The notes under the pieces were generated by a model that saw only the letters and a program-made list of their open reading frames with translations, did not search any database and was not told where the DNA came from. A program made the translations under genes and the position numbers. From Oceanibaculum indicum P24 (GTDB taxonomy: Bacteria; Pseudomonadota; Alphaproteobacteria; Oceanibaculales; Oceanibaculaceae), in assembly GCF_000299935.1 (NCBI RefSeq), contig NZ_AMRL01000003.1:176390-240389 (forward strand): a stretch of 64,000 bases of DNA. Reading direction: 5' to 3'. Of this stretch, positions 37,064 to 45,973 are shown piece by piece (positions within the stretch are counted from its first letter, which is position 1; each line of letters begins with the position of its first letter).

Positions 37064-37999
37064 TCACCCCGCCTTGGAATATTTGCCGGTGAGCTGCGGC
37101 GTGTAGGGGCCGTCCAGACCCTTCTCCTTGTGTTCCAGGCGGGTATCGCGGCCCCAGGTCCGCTTCAGGTCGTCCTGCACCTTGAAGGCCAGCCGGCCCA
37201 TGCCTTCGACTTCCAGCTCCACCTTGTCGCCATCCTGCAGTGAGGACAGGCCGCGATGGTTGGTGCCGGTGGCCAGGATGTCGCCCGGCTCCAGCGTCTG
37301 CACGGAGCTCATCCATTCGATGCAGGTCGGAATGTCATGCGCCATGTCGCTGGTGTTGAAATCCTGCTTCACCGTGCCGTTCACCCACAGCCGCACGCGC
37401 AGATTCTGCGGGTCGGGCACCTCGTCCGCCGTCACCAGGAACGGGCCGATGGGCGCGAAGGTGGCGCGTGACTTCACCTGGAAGAAGCTGTTGTTGGGCG
37501 CCGGCAGCCCGCGCGCCGAGCCATCGATGAAGTTCATGTAGCCGAAGATATAGTCCTTCGCCTTTTGCGCCGGCACGTTGCTGGCGCGCTTGCCGATGAC
37601 CAGCGCCAGCTCCGCCTCGCCCTCGAACACATGGGCCGGCACGTCCGGCAGCACCATCGTGTCGCCCTGGCCGATGACGGCGCTGGGCGTCTTCTGGAAG
37701 GCGTTGATGACTGGCTTTTCGGTCAGCGTGCCGTCCTCCATGTAGTTCACCGCCATGCAGACGATGGCGCCGGGACGCGGCAGCGGCGGGCGGATACGCA
37801 CGCTGGCCAGCGGAATGCCCTTGCCCTCGGCGGCAGCCTTTTCCAGCTTGCCGCGATAGCTGTCGAACCGCTCGATCAGCCCGCGCATCACATCATTGGG
37901 GCCGGTGCGCGGAATATCCGCCAGCAACTCGGTCACATCGACCACCTCGTCTCCGCGCAGCACGCCCACGCGGAAATCGTCGAAATGCAGCAGTTTCAT
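37064..37999 (-). CDS. Fumarylacetoacetate hydrolase family protein
   Basis: A 311-residue FAH-fold protein. The metal and substrate core is visible in GEAELALVIGKRASNVP, YIFGYMNFIDGSARGL and GDILATGTNHRGL. Family members hydrolyse C-C bonds in aromatic catabolism or act as acylpyruvases or oxaloacetate decarboxylases. No catabolic partner genes are nearby, so the substrate is open. Confidence 0.88.
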   Translation of the reverse strand: MKLLHFDDFRVGVLRGDEVVDVTELLADIPRTGPNDVMRGLIERFDSYRGKLEKAAAEGKGIPLASVRIRPPLPRPGAIVCMAVNYMEDGTLTEKPVINAFQKTPSAVIGQGDTMVLPDVPAHVFEGEAELALVIGKRASNVPAQKAKDYIFGYMNFIDGSARGLPAPNNSFFQVKSRATFAPIGPFLVTADEVPDPQNLRVRLWVNGTVKQDFNTSDMAHDIPTCIEWMSSVQTLEPGDILATGTNHRGLSSLQDGDKVELEVEGMGRLAFKVQDDLKRTWGRDTRLEHKEKGLDGPYTPQLTGKYSKAG

Positions 38000-38144
38000 C
38001 CCATGCCTCGTCTGGTTTTTTGTCGGAAGGCCGCGCGGCCAGGACTGGCCTGCGGCGTCAGGAGTAAGGTTTCCGAAGGGGATAGTACGCCTCCGCCCGA
38101 TGCCCGCAATGGCTGTTGCATCACGCCGCGTGATTCTTTTATGT

Positions 38145-38158
38145 TACGTTATAACGTA
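38145..38158. promoter_or_regulatory. Candidate Zur-type operator
   Basis: TACGTTATAACGTA is a perfect 14-bp palindrome with a GTTATAAC core, 21 nt before the receptor ATG. The core resembles the AT-rich palindromes bound by the zinc regulator Zur in alphaproteobacteria. A weak -35/-10 pair (TTGCAT 38116, TATGTT 38140) would place it over the -10 region. The regulator assignment is inferred. Confidence 0.5.
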
Positions 38159-38179
38159 TTATTTTAGGGGCATTTTCTA

Positions 38180-40225
38180 ATGAACTTCCAGAGTTTGCGC
38201 GCCGGCGTCAGCCTGCTGGCGCTGATGGCCGTGCCGTTTTCCGCCGCACCCCTCGCCGCCCAGCAGGCAGAGCCCGTCACCCTGCAGCCGGTGGTGATTG
38301 AGATCGCCCCGCTGAAGAGCACGCAGGAGGAGCTGGTGGAAGGCAGCGCCGTGCTGGCCGGCGACGATCTGGAACGCCGCCGCGCGCCGACACTGGGCGA
38401 GACGCTGGCGCGCACGCCGGGCGTCGCCAACAGCGATTTCGGCCCCGGCGCCGGGCGGCCGGTAATCCGTGGCCAGGGCGCAGCGCGCGTGCGCGTGCTG
38501 CAGAACGGGCTGGACAGCTTCGACGCTTCCACCGCCAGCCCGGACCATGCCGTCGTCACCCCGATGGACTCGGCGGAGCGGGTGGAAGTGCTGCGCGGCC
38601 CGGCCGCCCTGCTCTATGGCAGTTCGGCGGTCGGTGGCGTGGTCAGCGTCACCGACGGGCGCATCCCGATGCACCGACCGAAGGATCTGGTCGAGGGCAT
38701 GGCGCGCCTCGGCTTCTCCACCGGATCGAGCGCGCTGGAAGGCTTCGGTTCGGCCAGCCTGGCAGCGGGCAACAATGTCGTGCTGCATCTGGAAGGCTTC
38801 AGTAGCGATGCCAGCGACTACCGGGTGAACGGCTTCGCCAGCGAAGAAGCACGCGAGGAAGGGCTGAAGGGCAAGGTCGAGAACAGCGCGGTCGAGCGCT
38901 CGGGCGGCTCGGTCGGCGCCAGCTATCTGGGCGAGCACGGCTATGCCGGCTTCGCGGTCAGCGGCTATTCCAGCCTGTATGGCATTCCGGGCGGCCATGA
39001 ACATGAACATGAAGAAGGCGAAGAGGAGGAGGAAGATCACGATCACGAGCATGGCGGCGTGCGCATCGACATGCAGCAGACCCGCTATGATGCGCGTTTC
39101 GGCCTGTACGAGCCGCTGCCTTTCCTGGAGGAAGCCAGCCTGCGCCTGGGTCACGCCGATTACCGCCATCTGGAACTGGAGGGCGACGAGGTTGGCACGA
39201 TCTTCGAGAATCGCGGCTGGGAAGGCCGGCTCGACCTGACGCACAAGCCGATCTTCGGCCTGCAGGGCGTGTTCGGCGTGCAGGCCAGCCGCCGTGACTT
39301 CCAGGCGGTCGGCGAGGAAGCCTTCGTGCCGCCGACGATCACCGATAATGCCGCGCTGTTCCTGGTCGAGCGCTACGAGACCGGCCCCTGGCAGTTTACC
39401 GGCGGCGGAAGGCTGGAAAGCCAGACGGTGGAGGCCGACGGGCTGGGGCTGGAGCGCGACTTCACCGCGGTCAGCGTTTCCGCTGGCGCCAGCTACCGGC
39501 TGTCCACGGACTATACCGTCGGCGTCTCGCTGTCGCGCACCGAGCGCGCGCCGAACGCCGAGGAGCTGTTCTCCGACGGGCCGCATCTGGCGACCGATTC
39601 CTACGAGATCGGCAATACCGAACTCGGCAAGGAGGAGGCGCTGCACGCCGAGCTGTCACTGCGCAAGGTGCGGGGCCCGGTGACCGGCGCGGTCAATCTG
39701 TTCGCCACGCGCTACCGCGATTACATCTTCCGCGACTTCACCGGCGGCGAGCGCGACGGGCTGCAGGAGTTGCGCTACCGCCAGACCGATGCCGATTTCC
39801 ACGGCTTCGAGGTGGAGGCCGCCTAGACCTTCCTGGACCGGCCCGGCCTCGCGCTGAGCCTGGATGGATCGCTCGACTATGTGCGGGCGGAGAACCGGGA
39901 GACCGGCGAGGACCTGCCGCTGATCCCGCCGCTGGGCTACACCATCGGCATCAACGCCTATACCAACCATGTCGATTACCGGCTGGAGCTGGCGGGCGCT
40001 GCCGAGCAGGACCGCACCGGCGCCAACGAAACCGAGACGGACGGCTATGCCTTCCTGAACGCCTCGCTGGCTTTCCGGCCGATCGCCGGCAACGACGATT
40101 TCGTGCTGCATGTGCAGGGCCGCAACCTCACCGATTCGGAAGGGCGCAACCATATCTCCCTGCTGAAAGACGAAGCCCCCCTGCGCGGCCGCGAATTGCG
40201 GGTGGTCGGAACCGTCAGGTTCTGA
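38180..40225 (+). pseudogene. TonB-dependent receptor, zinc (ZnuD) type, interrupted by in-frame TAG
   Basis: A 681-codon outer-membrane receptor frame with TAG at codon 549 (39824-39826). The frame continues cleanly after the stop (TFLDRPGLALSLDGSLDY) to a natural C-terminal Phe (VVGTVRF), so only one base separates it from an intact gene; CAG, AAG or TGG could be the ancestor. The N-terminus has a signal peptide and plug (RRRAPTLGETLARTPGV). An extracellular loop is rich in His/Asp/Glu (HEHEHEEGEEEEEDHDHEH, 38998-39054), as in ZnuD zinc receptors. The truncated product would lack the last beta strands and probably cannot insert. It may be a real recent nonsense mutation, a suppressed stop or a sequencing error. 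Confidence 0.85.
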
Positions 40226-40913
40226 TCGGCCCAGTGTCAGCCTTGCCGTCACCCCTTGGCGGCAAGGCCCAGACCGCGGCACCGACCAGCGCTGCCGCCA
40301 GCGGCGCCAGCGCCTGCCCCTCATCCATCGCATGCAGGGTGGCCGCACTCACAAGGCACCACAGGACCGGAACGGCCAAGGAAAGGCCGGACAGCAGGCC
40401 ACGCGGCAGCAGACACAGCAGGCCCAGCGTGGCGATGGCGGTTGGGTCAGGCGCGAGGCCGGCAAGCTCCGCCTGTGCCAGCGGCCGCCCGAAGACCAGC
40501 GGCAGCAGCGGATGCAGGAAAAACCCGTAGGCGAAGAGTGCCACCCCGCCCCATTCCCGAAAGCGCCGTAGAGGCCGGGCTGGAAGGATTGCGGCCCGTG
40601 CGGCCAGCAACAACAGGATTGCTTGCGCCAGAAACACCGGCATCACATAGGGGGCTACCCAGTTGATGCTGGCATAGCGCTGCCAGAAGAACAACAGCCC
40701 CACCGCGACCCAGCCCGCCGCCAGCAAGGCGAGGCCAAGCCGGCCGGCCCGGGGCGATCCGCGCAGGGCCAGCAGCGTAATACCAAACCCCAGCAGAAGG
40801 ATCAGCGGCTGTGCCGGCCACAGCGCCGCATTGTGCAGTTCGAACAGCCGCCAATAGGCGCGCGGCGCGAACAGGATGAAATCCTCCAGCCGATAGCTCG
40901 ACCAGTCGGCCAT
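40215..40913 (-). CDS. DUF6064-like polytopic membrane protein
   Basis: A 232-residue membrane protein with six or seven hydrophobic segments. The opening YRLEDFILFAPRAYWRLFEL and HNAALWPAQP, plus INWVAPYV, resemble DUF6064 family proteins, which have no known function. The ATG overlaps the aldo/keto reductase stop (ATGA), so it is translated from that message. Its 3' end overlaps the convergent receptor gene by 11 nt. Confidence 0.75.
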   Translation of the reverse strand: MADWSSYRLEDFILFAPRAYWRLFELHNAALWPAQPLILLLGFGITLLALRGSPRAGRLGLALLAAGWVAVGLLFFWQRYASINWVAPYVMPVFLAQAILLLLAARAAILPARPLRRFREWGGVALFAYGFFLHPLLPLVFGRPLAQAELAGLAPDPTAIATLGLLCLLPRGLLSGLSLAVPVLWCLVSAATLHAMDEGQALAPLAAALVGAAVWALPPRGDGKADTGPIRT

Positions 40914-41833
40914 CAGATATCCCGGATATGGGCGGCGATGCGTTCGCGGAACTTCTCATCCGGCAGGGGGGCGGAGGCCGCCTGCATATTCTCGCGCGCA
41001 TGGTGCGGCTTGGTGGTCGCCGGGATCGCCACGGTAACGGCGGGATGCGCCAGGATGAATTTCAGGATCAGCTGCGCCCATGTTTCCGCCCCTACCTCGG
41101 CGGCCCAGCCCGGCAGCTTCTCGCGCTCCAGCCGCCGGGTCAGCGCGCCCTGCCGGAACGGCCGGTTCACGATAACGCCGATGCCGCGTTCCCGTGCCAG
41201 CGGCAGGATGCGCTGCTCGACCTCACGGTCCAGCGGGTTGTAGCTGATCTGCACGAAATCCAGCGGCTGGGTCGCCATCACCCGCTCGAACAGATCGTGC
41301 CGGCGGCCCTCCGAGGTGGTGATGCCGACATAGCGGATCTCCTTCGCCGCCTTCATCGCCTGCAACGTCTCCAGATGCGCCTCCCAGCTGAGCAGATTAT
41401 GCACCTGCATCAGCTCGAAGCGCGGCACGTTCCAAAGCCGGCGGGAGCGGTTCACCTGCGCCCGGCCTTCCGCGCCGTCGGATATCCAGACCTTGTCGGC
41501 AGAGAACAGCGTCTTCGGCCTTCCCAGCTTTTCCAGACCATAGCCGACCACCGACTGGGCGGAGCCATACATCGGCGAGGAATCGATGACCCGCCCGCCG
41601 GCCTTGAAGAAGGCCTCCATCACTGCCGCACATTCGTCGCGCAGCACAGGGTCCTCGCCGACATTGAAGGTGATCCAGGTGCCAAGCCCGACAGCGGGGA
41701 TCAGCTCCCCGCTCGATGGCACCGGCCGCATCAAGGGGCCCGACTGCTGCGCCATGAGGCCGTGCACGGGAAGCCCGGCCAGCGCAGCCGTGGCGGCGGC
41801 GCCCTTCAGAATGCTGCGTCTGGAGGATGTCAT
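40913..41833 (-). CDS. Exported aldo/keto reductase (Tat signal)
   Basis: A 306-residue aldo/keto reductase carrying a twin-arginine signal (SSRRSILKGAAATAALAGLP). The catalytic tetrad is intact: D84, Y89 (SSPMYG), K114 (SADKVW) and H145 (MQVHNL). A periplasmic, prefolded NADPH-binding enzyme is unusual but known for this subfamily. ATG at 41833 has AAAGGAG 6 nt upstream. It is coupled to the DUF6064-like gene. Confidence 0.9.
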   Translation of the reverse strand: MTSSRRSILKGAAATAALAGLPVHGLMAQQSGPLMRPVPSSGELIPAVGLGTWITFNVGEDPVLRDECAAVMEAFFKAGGRVIDSSPMYGSAQSVVGYGLEKLGRPKTLFSADKVWISDGAEGRAQVNRSRRLWNVPRFELMQVHNLLSWEAHLETLQAMKAAKEIRYVGITTSEGRRHDLFERVMATQPLDFVQISYNPLDREVEQRILPLARERGIGVIVNRPFRQGALTRRLEREKLPGWAAEVGAETWAQLILKFILAHPAVTVAIPATTKPHHARENMQAASAPLPDEKFRERIAAHIRDI

Positions 41834-41942
41834 GGACACTCCTTTCATCATCGCTTCTCCCTCCTATTCCCTAGATGGGGCAAGGAGAGGGCAGGCAAAG
41901 GGCCTATCCGGAGAGACATCACAGTCGCTCATCGATTTACGG

Positions 41943-41969
41943 TTGATAGGCGTCAAAAAATCCCATAAT
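41943..41969 (+). promoter_or_regulatory. Sigma70-like promoter of a candidate small RNA
   Basis: TTGATA (41943-41948), 15-nt spacer and CATAAT (41964-41969), on the strand opposite to both neighbouring genes. Transcription would start near 41976, ahead of a series of hairpins and an intrinsic terminator. Confidence 0.5.
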
Positions 41970-41975
41970 GTCCGC

Positions 41976-42108
41976 TTGTCATTAAGCAATGCAGTTTTTC
42001 GACACAAAACACACATCCATTTTGTGCCGATATATTGCTTGGTGTCGTTTTGCTGAACCAATTCCAACTCGACTCGACCGCGATGCACCCATCCGGTCGA
42101 GTTTTTTT
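41976..42108 (+). ncRNA. Candidate structured small RNA, about 133 nt
   Basis: Between the aldo/keto reductase and the regulator gene, both leftward, the + strand has promoter, structure and terminator. An outer stem AAGCAAT (41984-41990) / ATTGCTT (42034-42040) encloses CACAAAA (42003-42009) / TTTTGTG (42020-42026), extended by a CG/CG pair after one mismatch. A single-stranded stretch follows, then a terminator hairpin. No Shine-Dalgarno plus open frame of any length is seen on this strand. It matches no RNA family I recognise. Confidence 0.55.
42072..42108 (+). terminator. Intrinsic terminator of the candidate small RNA
   Basis: ACTCGACCG (42072-42080) pairs with CGGTCGAGT (42094-42102), and inside it GATG (42082-42085) pairs with CATC (42090-42093) across a CACC loop; seven T residues follow. 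The T run is on the right, so it serves a + strand transcript, not the leftward regulator gene. Confidence 0.85.
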
Positions 42109-42134
42109 ATGTGCATTTTCAAGAAGATAGAGCC

Positions 42135-43028
42135 TTACGGGCCGTTGTAGTGCACGCGCCCGAAGCCGCTGACGTCATAGCCGCCAAGCTGTGCTGCCCG
42201 GTCCGCGAAGTCCGGCGTACGGCAGAAGCTGAAGAAGGCCTGCACCGGCTCCGAAAACCAGCTGCGTCGCCAGACTGCGAGATCGAAACGCTCGCGCACC
42301 AGCGGCACGAAGCCCAGCCGGTACTGTGCCGCCACCGATGCCAGGCCGAGGCCGGCATCGGCCTGCCCTTCCAGCACCGCCAGCGCCACATCCTGTTCGC
42401 TGCGCGCCGGGCGCAGCCGTTCATAGGCATCGGGTGCCAGCCCCGCCTCCGCCGCCAGCCGCTCGAACAGCAGCTGCGTGCCTGCTTCCGGCTGGCGTGG
42501 CACGGTGCGGCAGCCTGCCAGGTCCGCGATGCCGGCGATTTTCCCTGGATTGCCGGCGGGCACGATCAGCCCGCGTTCACGCCAGGCCCATTCCATCAGA
42601 ACCACCGGCATGGCCGGCATCCGCGCCTCGATCAGGTGGCGGTTCCAGCCCTCCGCTTCCGGTGTCGGCACATGCATGCCGCACAGCACGCCCTCGCGCC
42701 GGGCAAAGCGATCGAACCCGTCCAGGCTGCCATCGAAGAAGGAGGCCATGCCGGAGCCCGATTCGCGCAAGGCCCAGTCCAGCAGCGGGTCGTGGCTGCC
42801 CAGCGCCACCACCGGCGGGTCCGGCAGCGCCAGCCCATCATCGCCCAACTCCGTCCGGCGGGACAGCCAGGCAATCACCAGCGCCTTGGGAAACAGCAGC
42901 TTGCCGGTGACCCGCGTGAAGGGCACCTCGTTGGCGGCCGCCATCTCGTAAATCTTGCGCTCCTTCACGCGCAGGATATCGGCCAGCTCCTTGGTGGTCA
43001 GGAAATCGAGCGGTTCGACGATCTTCAT
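42135..43028 (-). CDS. Excisionase-type HTH regulator with periplasmic-binding-like domain
   Basis: A 297-residue protein joining an excisionase/MerR-like HTH (residues 8-55, LTTKELADILRVKERKIYEM) to a PBP-like domain (PF12727 type, roughly 75-280) with GIADLAGCRTVPRQPEAGTQ and GQADAGLGLASVA. Proteins of this design sense a small ligand, often molybdate or tungstate, and control related transporters. No molybdate transporter is next to it, though the Mo-cofactor genes are 31 kb away. Ligand and targets are inferred. Confidence 0.85.
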   Translation of the reverse strand: MKIVEPLDFLTTKELADILRVKERKIYEMAAANEVPFTRVTGKLLFPKALVIAWLSRRTELGDDGLALPDPPVVALGSHDPLLDWALRESGSGMASFFDGSLDGFDRFARREGVLCGMHVPTPEAEGWNRHLIEARMPAMPVVLMEWAWRERGLIVPAGNPGKIAGIADLAGCRTVPRQPEAGTQLLFERLAAEAGLAPDAYERLRPARSEQDVALAVLEGQADAGLGLASVAAQYRLGFVPLVRERFDLAVWRRSWFSEPVQAFFSFCRTPDFADRAAQLGGYDVSGFGRVHYNGP

Positions 43029-43068
43029 GCGGCTCCGGCGGTTGCGGGCAAGGAAGTCTATTTATGCG

Positions 43069-43983
43069 CTATCCGGGCAGCGGGATAAACTCCGTCTCGC
43101 CCGGCACCGGCTTGAAGCGGCCGGACTTCCAGTCCTCCTTGGCCTGCTCGATACGCTCCTTGCTGGAGGAAACGAAGTTCCACCAGATATGGCGCGGCCC
43201 CTCCATGGTGGCGCCGCCCAGGAACATCAGCCGGCTGGCCTGCACGGCGCGCACCGCGATCTGGTCGCCCGGCCGGAACAGCAGCAGCGCGGGCGCGGCG
43301 AACCGGTCCCCGGCGATCTCCACCTCGCCCTCGGCCAGATAGATCGCACGGTCCTCATAATCGGCATCCAGCGGCACGGTGGCGCCGGCGGCCAGCTGCA
43401 CCTCGGCATAGAACCAGTCGGACAGCATGCCGACCGGCGATTCCGCGCCGAAGGCCTTGCCCGCGATCACCCGCGCCTCAATACCGCCATCGCTGACGAG
43501 GGGCAGGCTGTCAGCGGCAAAATGCTGGAAGGAGGGCGCGACCTCCTCGCTGCCCTTCGGCAGGGCGATCCAGCTCTGGATGCCGAACAGGCCGCTGCCG
43601 CTGGCGCGCACCGCATCGGATGTGCGCTCGGAATGGGCGATGCCACTGCCTGCCGTCATCAGGTTCATGGCACCGGGGCGGATTTCCAGCGTATTGCCCT
43701 CGCTGTCGCGATGCATGATTGCGCCATCGAACAGGTAGGTGACGGTGGCGAGGCCAATATGCGGATGCGGGCGGACATCGATGCCGGTACCCGCCTTGAA
43801 CAGTGCCGGCCCCATCTGGTCGAAGAAGATGAAGGGCCCGACCATCTGGCGCTTGCCATGCGGCAGCGCGCGCCGCACCTCGAAGCCGCCCAGATCGCGG
43901 GCGCGCGGCACGATCACCAGCTCCAGCGCGTCGCAGGATTTCTTGTCGCCCAGCACCGGGTCCTGTGCGTTCTGCCAGCTCAT
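43069..43983 (-). CDS. Pirin family protein
   Basis: A 304-residue bicupin pirin. The iron ligands lie in VRPHPHIGLATVTYLFDG (two His) and in the following MHRDSEGN and HSERTSD region. Bacterial pirins act as quercetin 2,3-dioxygenases or as redox-sensing regulators of central metabolism. It precedes the regulator gene on the same strand by 40 nt. Confidence 0.93.
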   Translation of the reverse strand: MSWQNAQDPVLGDKKSCDALELVIVPRARDLGGFEVRRALPHGKRQMVGPFIFFDQMGPALFKAGTGIDVRPHPHIGLATVTYLFDGAIMHRDSEGNTLEIRPGAMNLMTAGSGIAHSERTSDAVRASGSGLFGIQSWIALPKGSEEVAPSFQHFAADSLPLVSDGGIEARVIAGKAFGAESPVGMLSDWFYAEVQLAAGATVPLDADYEDRAIYLAEGEVEIAGDRFAAPALLLFRPGDQIAVRAVQASRLMFLGGATMEGPRHIWWNFVSSSKERIEQAKEDWKSGRFKPVPGETEFIPLPG

Positions 43984-44055
43984 CCGCTTATCCTTCCTTA
44001 TCCGGTCCGGTATCGATGATCTTCGCTGACCGGCGGATCGGCAAGCGAGAAGACC

Positions 44056-44838
44056 TCACCCCACGATATTGAAGCCGCCATCGACATAGTGAATACCGCC
44101 GGTCATCGCCTTCGCACCGTCGCCGACCAGGAAGGCAGCCAGCGCGCCGACATCCCCGATGGTCACCAGTGCATGCTGCGGTGCCTTTGCGGCCGCACGG
44201 TCCAGCAGCTCGTCGAAACGGTCAAGGCCGGAGGCCGCGCGCGTGCGCAGCGGGCCGGGCGACAGCGCATGCACGCGGATGCCCGACCGGCCCAGCTCCG
44301 CCGCCATGTAGCGCGCGGAGGATTCCAGCGCCGCCTTCACCGGCCCCATCATGTTGTAATGCTCGACCACCTTCTCGGCCCCGAAGAAGCTGACGGTCAG
44401 CAGCGTGCCGCCGTCACGCATCAGCGGTTCGGCGAGGCGGGCGCAGCGGATGAAGGAATGGCAGGAGACATCCATCGCCATGGCGAAACCGTCGCGTGAG
44501 CTGTCGGTGACGCGGCCATGCAGATCCTCGCGCGGCGCATAGGCGATGGAATGCAGCACGAAATCAAGGCTACCCCAGCGCTGGCCGATCTCCGCGAACA
44601 CCGCGTCCAGCTGGCCGTCCTCGCGCACGTCACAGGGCAGGTAGATATCCGCCCCCAGCGCCTCGGCCAGCGGGGTGGTGAAGTCGCGCGTGCGGTCGTT
44701 GAGATAGGTCAGGGCAAGATCGGCGCCGGCCGCCCGGAAGGCGGCAGCACAGCCATAGGCGATCGAACTATCATTCGCCACGCCCAGCACCAGGCCGCGC
44801 TTGCCGGCCAGACTTCCCTTGCCATTCGGTTCCGTCAT
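44056..44838 (-). CDS. fabI: Enoyl-ACP reductase FabI
   Basis: A 260-residue SDR of the FabI group. Instead of Tyr-x3-Lys it has Tyr-x6-Lys (Y161 in EHYNMMGPVKAALESS, K168), and the nucleotide loop LGVANDSSIAYGCA is the FabI form. The enzyme reduces enoyl-ACP in the last step of fatty acid elongation. Alphaproteobacteria often carry more than one copy; whether this is the main one is not known. Confidence 0.93.
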   Translation of the reverse strand: MTEPNGKGSLAGKRGLVLGVANDSSIAYGCAAAFRAAGADLALTYLNDRTRDFTTPLAEALGADIYLPCDVREDGQLDAVFAEIGQRWGSLDFVLHSIAYAPREDLHGRVTDSSRDGFAMAMDVSCHSFIRCARLAEPLMRDGGTLLTVSFFGAEKVVEHYNMMGPVKAALESSARYMAAELGRSGIRVHALSPGPLRTRAASGLDRFDELLDRAAAKAPQHALVTIGDVGALAAFLVGDGAKAMTGGIHYVDGGFNIVG

Positions 44839-44911
44839 CGGATCGCCCCTCCTGTTTCGTCAGGGGAGGGTAGCAGACTCATCCGACCGAATGATGACGC
44901 AAGGCGGAGAA

Positions 44912-45973
44912 TCAGGATTCCGGGTGTTCAGCGCGTATCCGCATGATTTCCGGCAGGGCATCCACGAAGACCGGTACCAGCGACGGATCGAACTGCCTGC
45001 CGGACTGGTCCTTCACATAGGCCACCGCGTCCTCGACCGGCCAGGCCTTCTTGTAGGGCCGCACAGAAGTCAGCGCGTCGAACACATCCGCCATCGCCGC
45101 GATCCGGCCTTCCATCGGAATAGCCTCGCCGGCAAGGCCGTTCGGATAGCCGGTGCCATCCCATTTCTCGTGATGGCTGAGCGCGATGGAACGGCCCAGC
45201 ACCAGCAGGTCGGCATCGCTGTCCGCCAGGATCTCGGCGCCGATATCGACATGGGTCTTCATGACTTCCCATTCCTCGGGCGTCAGCTTGCCGGGCTTCA
45301 GCAGGATATGATCGGGAACGCCGATCTTGCCGATATCGTGCATCGGGCTGGCATGCAGCATCAGCTCGCAATCCTCCTCCGACCAGCCGACGCGTTGGGC
45401 CAGCAGGGCCGATATCTTGCTCATCCGCAGGATATGGTTGCCGGTCTCGTTGTCGCGGTATTCCGCAGCACGGCCCAGCCGGCGGACCACCTGCAGGCGG
45501 GTGCGGTGCAGCTTGGCGGTGCGTTCGCGCACCATCTCCTGCAGCATCTTGCGATGCTCGAAGGCCATCCGCTGCGCCATGCACGCTTCCAGCAGGTTGC
45601 GCACGCGCGCCATCAGTTCCGCCCGCTCGAACGGCTTGGTGACATAGTCCCTGGCACCAGCCTTGAAGGCACGCAGCATGAATTCCTGCGAAGATTGCGC
45701 CGTCAGCACGATGATCGGCGGCAGCATCGGGTCTTCAAGCGCGTTCAGCGCCGCCATGACCTTATAGCCGTCCATCTGCGGCATATTGATGTCCAGCAGG
45801 ATCAGGCCGGGACGGTGCTGCCGATAGGCCTCCACCACCTCAGACGGTTTATCCAGCAGCACCAGATTGGTGTAACCCTCCATGCCGAGCATCTTCTGCA
45901 GAAGCTTCAGGTTGGTCGGCTCGTCATCGACCGCCAGGATCGGCATCGACATCAGATCCGGTATCATCATCAC
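44912..45973 (-). CDS. Response regulator with HD-GYP domain
   Basis: A 353-residue two-domain protein: an N-terminal receiver (phospho-acceptor D61 in LILLDINMPQMDGYK) and a C-terminal HD-GYP phosphodiesterase (SPMHDIGKIGVPDHIL, then HHEKWDGTGYPNGL). HD-GYP domains hydrolyse cyclic di-GMP. Its ATG overlaps the stop of the hybrid kinase by 4 nt, so the kinase is the probable phosphate donor. Confidence 0.95.
   Translation of the reverse strand: MMMIPDLMSMPILAVDDEPTNLKLLQKMLGMEGYTNLVLLDKPSEVVEAYRQHRPGLILLDINMPQMDGYKVMAALNALEDPMLPPIIVLTAQSSQEFMLRAFKAGARDYVTKPFERAELMARVRNLLEACMAQRMAFEHRKMLQEMVRERTAKLHRTRLQVVRRLGRAAEYRDNETGNHILRMSKISALLAQRVGWSEEDCELMLHASPMHDIGKIGVPDHILLKPGKLTPEEWEVMKTHVDIGAEILADSDADLLVLGRSIALSHHEKWDGTGYPNGLAGEAIPMEGRIAAMADVFDALTSVRPYKKAWPVEDAVAYVKDQSGRQFDPSLVPVFVDALPEIMRIRAEHPES

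Noticed and set aside
41864..42088. 74-codon - frame in the gap before the aldo/keto reductase
   Set aside because: No Shine-Dalgarno, odd composition, and it overlaps the hairpins of the candidate RNA.
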